Assembly: GCA_035222895.1 (NCBI GenBank)
Contig: JAVYIG010001595.1
Coordinates: 62,001-126,000 of the forward strand
Direction of reading: 5' to 3'
Length of the DNA: 64,000 nt
Origin: Strongylocentrotus droebachiensis
Taxonomy: Eukaryota; Echinodermata; Echinoidea; Camarodonta; Strongylocentrotidae
Position numbers and translations under genes: made by a program. The notes beneath the pieces were generated by a model. The model was given only the letters and a program-made list of their open reading frames with translations, was not told the origin of the DNA and made no database searches. Below are positions 39,301 through 51,300 of the stretch, piece by piece. Within the stretch, counting starts at the first letter, position 1, and every line of letters begins with the position of its first letter.

Positions 39301-42300
39301 GGATCAAAATTCATGATGTCTGCAGGCTGCTTCACTGTGCTTGGCTAAAGGGCTGGTCATACCCCGCCAATAACATTAACTAATAAACTATAACAGTATT
39401 AAATCGTTCCAAAATTGTTGGATTTCTGAATGATTTAGAACAGAAAATGACAAAGGAAAACAAAGGTTTGAAAAACATGGACATAATCTTCATAATCATA
39501 CTATCCTACACAACAATGCAGGCTTATTGTTGATTGCAATGTTTCTGTATTAAATGTACTAGCTGGACCCGCGGAAATCCGCGGGATTCTAGAGGGCCGG
39601 GCGGGGGTGTAAATAGATATATAGAGACTGTCTAAATTAAAACCACCAAGAACTTTATTTCGCGGCCATTCAAGCCATTAAAAAAATATTCTTGTTTAGG
39701 ACCCGCGGAAATCCGCGGGATTCTAGAGGGGGGCGGGGGGTGTAAATAGATATATAGAGACTGTCTAAATTAAAACCACCAAGAACTTTATTTGCCATTC
39801 AGGCCATTACAAAATATACATGTTTAGCGTCCCCGCCCGCTTCCTTTTTGGGGGCCGCCTCCAATTTTTTTTTGTTGAAATTTTTTGATTTTTTTTTTTT
39901 TTTTTTTTTTTTAGGGGCCGCCTCCTTTTTTTTTTTTTTTTTGAAAGAAAAAAAACATGAAAAGTACTGCTAAAATGTATTTCTGATTTAAAAAAAAAAA
40001 AAAAAAATCTCGGCCGCCATCTTGAAAAATAGCCTGAATGTCAGGGAAAATGTACGGAGCGGCCATTTTGAAAAAAAAAAGGGCCTCCTCCCATTTTTCT
40101 AAAAAACAGGACGCTTTAAGCATGTTTTTTTTTTAATTTGGCCTTATATTAAATTAAAAAAACAATCCAACTGTACCGGTAGTTATTCTTTAAGCCACTG
40201 GAACTGCGTAGAGTTCTGTAGAGTGGCGTACCGACTACGTAGAAATTAGGCTGCGTATTAATGGGAAAAAAGTCCCTGCGTAGGTTATGCGTAGGCTGGC
40301 GTACGGGTTTGCTTATGGTTGCTTACTGTGTTGAAAGCTTTTACTGCTTTGTCAATCTGGCGTAGGGTAGCGTACTGTTGCGTAGGCATGTAGCGTAGTG
40401 TTGCGTAAAAAGACGTACTTTCTGCGTCAAGTTTCTATGCCTAAAGTACGCGAAAAAAATTAAACATGTTGAATTGTTTTCGTTCATCTTGCGTACCCCT
40501 TTCCGTCCCTCAGCATATAGTAACGTAGGCCAGCGTAGGTGGTACGCAACACTACGCAACTCTACGTATTGACCCACGCCAATTAGTGACCCGCAGGTGC
40601 CACAAATAAAGTATTAAAAAAAATGCTCATCTGACCCTAATTAAACGCCTAAAACCCCCAAGCTTTCGGGGGTTTATGGCCCCTTGAAACCCGTGGACCC
40701 CACGCCTATATTATATATACACTCAACTTGCTGCGATCTGATTTCTCCCCCCCCCCCCCCCCCACTTTGAAGAACGTAACCCCCTGAGATTTTGGGGGTT
40801 TATGGCCCCTTGAAACCCATGGACCCCACGCCTATATTATATATACACTCAACTCGGGACCCGCGGAAATCCGCGGAATTCTAGAGGGGGGCGCAGGCAA
40901 AAAATTAAGTTTTTCATTTCTGGGGCTCCATTTCAAATTTTCGGGGGCTACTTTTTCAACTTTCGGGGGCTCTTTTTTTCTGGGGCTACTTTTTCATTAA
41001 TTCATAAAAGGATAGGCCTACACTTTGTTGAGATTTGTATAGTAGGCTAAGGTTTGAGGCTTCCTACATCCTACTTCATAATTGCCTATTTAAAAATAAA
41101 AAAAAAATTCTCTAGTTCAATAACTAAGTTTTCATGCATTGATTTGATGCAAGAACTGTAACATAATAATAGACCCTAGATTGTGATTATTTCTGACCAT
41201 GAATTTCGATAATCATTTTTCAAAGTAAAATTTTCATAAGAAAATCAGACAGTCGTTTAAAAACGTAGACATTAGTAATACTTTTACTAATTCTAAGCTC
41301 AGGTTTCGTAAATCTATTCACGAAACTATATTGAAATCGCGGCAATAATGATGCAAACCAACAGATAACAATTTCAAAGTGTCAAATCTCTTCGACTCGA
41401 GCTCAGCTGAACTGAACACACGCTTCAGCGTAACTCCAGCAAGCTCGAACACCGGCGCCGCAGGCGTCGGACGCCTGCGGTGCCCGGCAGTGTTGGAGCT
41501 TCCCGAGCAGCGCAGCTGCACTGTGTATTGAATGAAAGCAGCTTGCGACTGAAGTGTCAGTCCATTGGTTTTCTTGTGAAAACTTTCCTTTAGAAAATGA
41601 TAATCAAAATTGAGTATACATGGCCGTAATAATCACAAAATAAGCTTTGATTTCATACCTCCATTCACGAAAACTATATAAAAATCGCGGCAATCATGAT
41701 GGAAATAGGTCTCTAAGTTTGGACGTCGACGGGAAGCCCCGTTCATCTCTTGTGCAGCTACTACATGCAAAGCACATCCTATAGAAAGATACCTAACACG
41801 GGGTAAGTCGTACCCATTCAGCGTGCATTTAATACGCAACTTAATGTGAGTGGATAGTCATCGGTCGTGTGTCTACGGATGTTATGTTGAATATCCATGA
41901 GGTATCTCTGTCGTCACGCATATCATGCATTATGCATGTCGCGTCTGTTTTCGCCCTGGACGTCGACACGGAGGAGGACCTCGGGCGGAGTATAGCCAAT
42001 TCGCTAGAGTAGACTCTCCCGCGGACGACGGCACCGGGCACGGGTACCCCGAGGGGAGGGTTCAGGAGGAGATAGCTGCACCAACTTCGGTCGGCGATCT
42101 CATTAAAAAACAATAGAATACAAAGGCCGGCGGAGACGTCGCGCCCCCCGCGGAGCCTTAGCGTATTACTATTATAGATTTCAGAGAATTTAAATCACTG
42201 TTCACACTATCTTATTCTCTTCAGCGTTTATTTTGTCTTGCCCTCTGTCTGTCTCTCTACATGTATCTCTCTACTCTCCCCTTTCTCTCTCCCCCTCCCC

Positions 42301-42304
42301 CCCA

Positions 42305-42351
<47 letters not shown>

Positions 42352-45300
42352 CTCTATCTTCTTTAACACATACACACATTTTTAACTTTATGTTTACCTT
42401 TCTGATAGATCTCCTATTCTTCACATTTTTAATTTCCTTTTGAAAGCCATACACTGGAGCCTTTTTGTGTGTGTAGTTAACATATACGGTAAGCACAGGT
42501 GCCGTACAAATTTAAACAAACATTAAATGAGTACATGTATCTTTCTTTTATTGTTATTATTATTATTCATAAAGAAATTCTTATACATGAGTGAGAAATT
42601 TATGTTTTACTTATATGAAGCATCCCAAAGTATATTCTTTTAATTCTGTATGTAAATTAGTACTTGAATCTGACAAGTTAAGGTACCGAAATCACAATAT
42701 CAAAAGAAATAGAAGTTCATGTTCACCATCATGATACCATTTCTTCAGATAAACAAAACAGAAGACACATTGCTACAGGGGGCAGGTCCAATTTCATGCT
42801 TTTAACAGCAAATCCATTATTGTTGTCAGCAAATTCAATTTGTCACGCAATGATTATTATCAATATTTGTTTTTTTATACAGTTTCAAATCGCTGGGTGA
42901 TTTTGTATACACAACTTTTGAAATTTAAGAACCCATTGCCACCTTTTAATCCAAAGGCAATTTTGTTTAGTGCTTCATTGATCTGTGCAACCCACATGAT
43001 TCAATGCTGAATGAATTAAATATTCTGCTGTCTCTCGGACTATTTACAGCACGTTTCAAAACACTCTAAAAGTATTAGTTCATTTCAACAGCACTATAAA
43101 TGAACTGCAGGAGCATATAGGATAATGTTGAAGGGGAGATAACAAGCTCACACGTCACACTTGCAATATATTATGTATGCTATTTTAAGAGAATTTCTCT
43201 TGATTTACAAAAAAGCACACATACATTAGAGGTACTTTAGTGTTGTGGGCTATCAAATTACCAATCCAATCCTTGCTCGCAATGCACAAAGTATACTTGT
43301 ACCTTCAGCGCTTTATACTTGATGTGCCTTTCATCTAATGTTAACGTAATAATACCTTGTCTATTAAGTACTCTCATTTACTGCATGATTTACAATTCAG
43401 GGCAATTGAGAAACAATTCCACTGGAGTCTGGAATAAAATGTAACGCATGAGCCAACATTGAGCACATAATTACCCGGTACCACACCCCTTGATTTCAAG
43501 ACGCTGTAAATCTCAGTAATAAAGTTAACCTACCTATAGTATACAACACGTCTATGTACAGTTCTGAAACCCTTTTCTTAAACTTTTTAGCTTTTCTCCT
43601 CCAAAGCAATGAGAAAATAAAGGGCTAATTCCAGAAAAACTAGATGGAACTTCGACTGCGTGCAGTCGAAAATGATGCCTCCGTCATAGAGCAATTTTTC
43701 AAACCAAAACAGAAGAAATTTTTCAAATTCAAGTTCAACAGTAAGCCATATGTCAGTTCTAATGAGAATGCGTTCACAAGCTATTTTTGCATACATAATG
43801 AGCCCATGACCCAAGAATCTACTCAGTTCATTGGCTCTGCAAGATACATACAGGATCTAAGTTTGGCAGGAATCCATCAATCTGTTCTAATGATAATGCG
43901 ATCACAAGCTATTTCTGCATACATAATGAGCTGCATGACCTTTGACCTTGACCTCATGACCCCAAAATCTAATCAGTTCATTGGCTCTGCAAGATACATA
44001 CATGACCACAGTTTGGCAGGAATCCATCTATCGGTTCTTGAGATAATGCGATCACAAGCTATTTCTGCATACATAATGAGCTGCATGACCTTTGACCTTG
44101 ACCTCGTGACCCCAAAATCTAATCAGTTCATTGGCTCTGCAAGATACATACATGACCAAAGTTTGGCAGGAATCCATTGATCAGTGCTTGAGATAACGCG
44201 ATCACGAGCTGTTTTTACATACATAATGAGCCCTGTGACCTTTGACCTCGTGACCCCAAAATCTAATCAGTTCATTGGCTCTGCAAGATACATACATGAC
44301 CAAAGTTTGGCAGGAATCCATCAATCTGTTCTAATGATAATGCGATCACGATCTGTTTTTGCATACATAATGAGCCCTGTGACCTTTGACCTTTGACCTC
44401 TTGACCCCAAAATCTAATCAGTTCATTGGCTCTGCAAGATACATACATGACCAAAGTTTGGCAGGAATCCATCAATCGGTTCTTCAGATAACGCGATCAC
44501 GAGAACGGGACGTACGGACGGACGGACAACCCGAAAACATAATGCCTCCGGCTACTTCGTAACGGAGGCATAAAAATATTGATGATCAACAATCAATTTC
44601 TGGTAAACAAATAATATAGACCCTAGTTCTAATCTGGTTTGAATTGTCTTCATCAGACATTAGTATTATTACTCAGGCATCTCTATTGTCATTTTGTTTC
44701 TAAGTAGATTTAGTAAAGACATTCCACCCACATGAAGTAGAATGTTTTGCAGGAGTACCACATTGGTGTATAGTCAAGTGAAACTAAAAGAAAAGATTTC
44801 ATTAACGCACCCTAAGTTGAAAACTAAAGCACATTTGGTTGCTCAGCCACTGCCTACCAGTGCTTAATATACTCTGAGGCAAACATGATGCTTTTTGGGT
44901 TTGATATTGGATGGTCGGGGCAGGTATTGTGTCGATCATGTCACTCCTGCAGCATTTTATTCTTTCCATATATGTATTTTCCATTTCTTCCTTGTTTTAG
45001 ATCTGACGTAGCACTTCTATCTCCTGCAGCATTTTTATTATTCCTTAATATACATTTTCTGTTTCTTGCCTTTTTTTATCCTTTACTTGGACCTTGTAAT
45101 TCCTACAACATTTTATTCTTTCATTTTTCTTATTCATGTATAAAAGATTATAATATTTTGGGATGGAAGCTGGATAAACCATTCTGTTATTCACGGAGGC
45201 GGGATGATTTATCGATGTAATATTTTCTTTCTTTTACATATTAGTGTATAAAAGATGTTACTCTCCCCAGCAGCTGAATAGAATAACGAATGGTGGTCTT

Positions 45301-48300
45301 GGAATTACAATATCATCAGTGCTGATTTGGGTCAGGAATAATTCATCCATTACTGCGTTAAGCCAAACAGGAGATCTCCGGAGTGCTTAGTTTTTATCCT
45401 AGATTTATGCTAGATGCGAATTGAAAATCAAGGATGCTTGTCATGATATGAAAAGTAAGGCAAATATGCAAATGATTTTTCCATTTCATTAGATTTTTTG
45501 TTATACACCACACATTTATAATGAATAAAAACACGAAAAGTGAAATTACAGGAACTCCTAGCAATAGCAGTGCCACGTATGCAGTTGCACTGTGCCAGTT
45601 TTTTAAGCACATGGGGACTAAGAGATTTACATTAACTTGAGGAAAGGGTAAAGTATTTATAGAAGTTTGAAAAATGATATTAACTGTATGATCATTCTTG
45701 CTATGCAATCTTCACGAATAGAATATTGTGGAACAAAGTACCCATACATAGGTCCATATTTTTCTATTTTTCACATTTTTGTTTACAATGGCACATTAGC
45801 TTTAAACAGATCCGTGAAATATAATGACTCATTCAAGGATTGATTATCTGTTAAATATGTTCAGAAATATTCATTCAGTCCAAAGGCATTCATAGATTAC
45901 TTAAAGGTGTAATATTTATCTGCGTAACATCACACAATTCAAACAGCTGTTGCACATACAGCTTCCCTTTTGATCAAATAAATTGTAGACATAGTCTTAT
46001 ACATGCAAGCCAAATACACACACGAGGGGTCTAACTCCATCTTTCTGATGCCTTTCCCATTGATTTGATTACTTTTTACCCCGAGCAGGTGTTGTCAACA
46101 AACACCGTGAGAGGCGTGGGCCGCCCTCGTCTGCCAACGCAGGGATAGTGAGATACATGATCCTAATGAGTTTTCTCGACACCTTCCCTCAGCCTGACCC
46201 AAATTAATTGATTTTTTTTATCTTACGCTGCCCTTTCTCTTTCTTGTGTCTCTCTATCATGCTAGTTTCTTCCCCTGAACATGCATATTTTGTGCTTCTT
46301 AAAGAGAAAGTTGACTTCTGGTAAAAAAGAAAACTATATTTGTGAGTATTCTCACTCTTTGTAATATGTCGCTACTGATGAGAAATAATTGATTTGTTTT
46401 AAAGTTGTTGTGTCCTTCCCATTGCCTGTGCTTCTCTATCATTCCGGTTTCTTCCCCAAAACACACATATTTTATTCTTATTTTTATTTTAAACTTATCT
46501 TAAAGAGAAGATTGAGTTCTGCTTTATAGTGAACAAATTATAATGCAACTTTGTCATTCTTCATTTATCAGTTTGAAGTGATACCGTTGAAGAAATGTCC
46601 CCTGAAAAGGCTGTTAATACAAATGCCCTCATGATTGAAATTGATGTGAATTAATTGACATTTACATTCTTGTGTCTTTCCCCTTGCTGGCGTCTCTCCA
46701 TCATGCCAGATTCTCCCCAAAACAAGGATCTCTTATTCTAAAAATTAAAGAGAAGATATACTTCTGGACATGGTGAACATATTATGATGTGAGCTTCCTC
46801 ATTGTTTGTAGATGCGTTTGGAATGATACCAGAGTAGAAATTTCCCATTAATTAAAATGCCTTTCAAATGCCCTCATATTCAAATATGATTAGAAATAGC
46901 TGAAAATTAGGACCAACATTCAATGCCCCACTAGAGTGTAGTCCCATATACCCATTTCTAAGTGCAGGTGATATAATTTTCAGAAAGACTGAATCATTTT
47001 CATATCACTCTGACGATTGCAAAATATCAATTAAGTATACACCAATTCACATGTTCTACATAACCAACGTTTTTCAGTTGAGTCAAGACATTTTGTTTCA
47101 CAGTATAATCACATGACCAATGCTCGGCTTCTTCTTTAAAACCTGTGTATCTCGAGGCTTCGCGCCGTCATGTGCAACATTCTCTCTAAAAAATCAATAG
47201 TATTCATCTCACGTTCTTCCAATATTGAAAAGTGAAAGGTTGCTGCCTTTGAAGTCTAAAAGAATAAAAGCCAAATAAAAGCTAAAATTAAAATGACTGT
47301 GCATGCTTTGCATCCTGAGGTGAATAAATGCAAATGTTATTTGCACCATTTTTATGAATGCGCATTTGTTATTTGCTGCTAATCTTGCTACCTGGAACGC
47401 ACATGAAGGTTCATGAGTTCTGATTTACACAAAGGCTGTCAGGAATTCTAAGGATAGTATTGGCCTTTTGGTGGGTGTTATAAGCTTAAGCTTCCAGCTG
47501 CATCAATGTAAGCTGGCTCAGTAATATTTATTCCATAGATATTTAAAACAATTAAACAAAATATGAATGTATTTAAAACAATGATTCTATGCAGTATTTA
47601 TGAATGATTTCTTGTAAAGTCCTAATACACATTAAAATATCAATAAATGAGGGAAAGAGAAAGGGTGAATTCCAGATGTTTGAAGTGGAGTTAAACCAAT
47701 ATGTGCCGATAGCACGCAGGAAGTCTGGTTTTACATGAAGAAAAGATTTTGCTTTGTATTTGGAATTCTTGCCTTGGAGAACATATTCTGGGTTATAAAT
47801 AATAAATTTGATAGCACCTTAGGTAGTGATGGAGTAAAAACAGTTAGTGATATTTCAGAGTAACAAAAATAGCTCTACACAGCCTAGAAAGGTGATGATT
47901 TCTGCATGAAGGCAGTCATGCATTGCTTGATGTGGCGGTTGAATTCACCTGCATGCTGAAAGATAAATCAAGGGGTGTCCCTCAGGGCGAGATTTGTGGT
48001 ACTCTATTGCTCTTCAATCTCAACCGCTAATATGTTCCCACCTGAAATTTGCTCTTTCGTACTCATGGTATACATTATTGATGGAATTCCCATGGTATGT
48101 TCCCTCTTGCATTGTGGTCTCCTAGCTATTTAACACCCATGCTACTGTCTCTACATGGTTGTAGCTATTTCACATTCATGATTCCCTCGTATATCATAGA
48201 AATCATTTATCATGAAATTCTAGTTTCAACGCATTTTTATTAGACTAACCTCCATTAAACAGGCATCAGAAATATAATCCATGACCTTTCACAGATTCCC

Positions 48301-51300
48301 TCTTTGCTGATTAAAAACAGTCTTCATTTTCTACCTTCAATTTCATTAAGAATTTGTTCGCACATACATATAGCTCAATATAGTTTTGCTATAAAAATTT
48401 GGTTTGTTGCAATATCAAGAATGTTTTTAAAAAAAAGTGCCCCCCCCAAAAAAAAAAAAACAACAACAACTAGGCAGGTACAGTGTATTTGTTGCGATAT
48501 ATGAATACCCGGTATCTGTCATAGTTGGATAAATAACATTATCTACCATTACTATTAAAGACCCTCAAACTCATCATAGTGGCAATGGTGGGATAGCTAG
48601 GAACCCATGCCACCAATCTTTTCAGTAAAAATCTTATTTTTAGAAAAGTATCAGGGAAAATGCTCCAATATGAAAGATCCATCTATCTTCTGTTATCACA
48701 TTTCCTCCTATCCTGTCCCTCGTGGCAATGAGATGCATTTGTGATGAGAATTACATTTTACTCCTCCAGAACGGATGTTCATGGCTTTGTGATAAATCTT
48801 TCCCCTGGAGAAAAATCCACATTTAGTAGCAAGGTGATGTTTTTCATGTTTTGTTGTTAAATCTTGCAGTGCATTTCAGTCAGGTTTCTTTATTTGACAT
48901 TTCTGCCATCCTTTAGGGCAATTTGTTTATGCCAATGTAATTTCTACGTTAGAATATTGATTGTACCATTAATCATGCTTAAGATTGTAGAAGTATATTT
49001 TTAGCTTTTGTTTGCATATCTTCAGAAGAAAAAATATCTTTGGAAACCATAAGTTGGCTTCTATAAAAAGAAATAATGGAATGACGTGTTTCTTGATGGT
49101 GTATAGCTGTCCGTTGTACATCTTCATTTAGGTGGATGGTGGTGGTGTGGGGGGGGGGGGGTAGGGTTCAAGTAATAACTGAAAAAACTTTACTCTCTGC
49201 TCGTGGGTTCAATTAACGTCTATTTTTGGTAGTCCTACGTCTACAGCATGTATAATGTATTCAATATTGACAGACTCTTTCCTGCATGCATGCATTCTGA
49301 GTAATTATGCACAATAAAGTAAAGAGAATTAAGTGCGTATTTGACTTGTCATTTCTCATTTCAAGTGGAGGCTTATAAACTCTCTTTCTCTTCCTCAATC
49401 TCGATACCATGCCAACTGTCTTTTATCGCACAACGACATTGATTTTTTTTTTCATTGTGCAATTGAGAATGCCTATTTCCTGTTTACTCGCCACATTTAG
49501 CCCATTGTCGTGGTATTCAATTCATTTGCAGTTGTGAAAAGCCCGTTTTGTGGTCAGCTTATCTAACCTAGATATGAAGTGACTTATGTATCATCTTCTG
49601 TAAGGAAGAAGGGAGTTAAAGAGAAGGTTGAGTTCTGGGAAGAGGTGAACAATAATTTGTGAGCGTTATCATTGTTATGCAAGTGTGGAAGAACATCATA
49701 TAACAAATGTTCCCTGAAAAGCATGGCTTTTCAAATACCTTGATTTTCTAAATATGGCATGTAACATCATAAAAATCAGGACAAATTGTTGTTCCACATG
49801 TTCATGTAGTCCCATATCTTTCTGTGTACAGTGCTTGTAACTTTAACAAGACTCGGCCAAATTTCTTATCATTTTGATGATTACAGAACCTTGCAGTACA
49901 CACCAATACTTATATGCTAGATAATCAACCCTTTCTGATCGATTCCACAACGTTTCTTTCACAATGCAATCGCATGACCAGAACTGGTCTATGCCTTTAA
50001 GTGTCATCTTTTATTGATAGGAAGGAGGGAGTTAAATCTATGTAAAAGAGTAGGAGTTATCTCCTTTCTAGCCTTCAGCAGGCAGTATGATCTGTCTTTG
50101 TGATAGAGAATAGAGGATGATAACAAAAGGAGAAACTTGAGCATGTATTTACAGATTAGTTGAGAGCAAGAAGGGTGTAAACTATCTTGAATTATAGGAC
50201 TTAAAGATAAAGTTGAGTTCTGGTCATGCGATTGCATTGTGAAAGAAACGGTGTGGAATCGACCAGAAAAGGTTGATCATCTAGCATATAAGAATTTGTG
50301 TGTATTGCAAGGTTCTGGAATCATCAAAATGATAAGAAATTTGGCCAAGTCTTGGTAAAGTTACAAACACTGTACACAGAAAGATGTATATGGGACTACA
50401 CGAACACGTGGCGTAAAAATCCCACCCCCGAGTTTTACGATGAACATGACATATTTAGAATATGAAGGCATTTGAAGAGCCATGCTTTTCAGGGAACATG
50501 TCTTATGTTCTTCCACACTTGCATAATAAGAATGATAACGCTCACAAATTATTTGTTCACCTCTTCCCAGAACTCAACCTTCTCTTTAATTCCCTTTTAG
50601 CTCTTAACAGGTAGCATTGTCCGTTTGGGTGTTAACTCATATACTTTAACACAGAGTTAACACCCTTCTGGCTCTGAAGAGATGATTTGAGGGCTGTGTG
50701 ATAGAGGGTGAAGGACAAGGAAGAAATGAGAAACTTGGGAATGAATTGTATGAATGAAGTGAAAACCTTTCACATTAAAGAGATGCAGACAGGCTTAAAT
50801 AATTGCAGAATGAGAGTGGCGAGTATAGAAGGTTATATGAAGAATAGTTACCACTACCAACCGATGTACCTTAGTATTGGGAAAACGATTCCTATCTTTA
50901 AAGCTTCGAAAATGATATTCTTAATCTTTATGTTAGTGAAATAAATGTTGATCGTTATGATATTTCTTTTTAATTGCAATTTCCATTGGTGCTTGTGCAG
51001 ATGAAGGCTGCATAAATTGCCACCTATGCGCAGTCATAATCCAGCAGAAAATGTGCATAACATATTTTGTGTTATAATAGTATTACAAAATGTTGATGTT
51101 GTGGTTGTTTTTTCTTTACATTAGAAACATGAACATGTATGTTTTGAGGCTAAATATCTGTGTCTTTTTCTTTCTTTACAGGAGAAATGTAGTCTGTCCA
51201 ATCATCGATGTAATCAGTGACGATAACTTTGCCTTCCATACCGGTTCTGATATGACATACGGTGGTTTCAATTGGAAGCTACAGTTCCGCTGGTATCCTG

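Noticed and set aside
41841..42116. Overlapping GC-rich frames on both strands
   Set aside because: No recognisable motif and inside a repeat region; high GC lowers stop frequency.
43644..44396. 178- and 70-codon repetitive frames
   Set aside because: They follow the ~150-bp DNA repeat, and the fourth unit (144 bp apart) and a stop interrupt them. Treated as repeat DNA.
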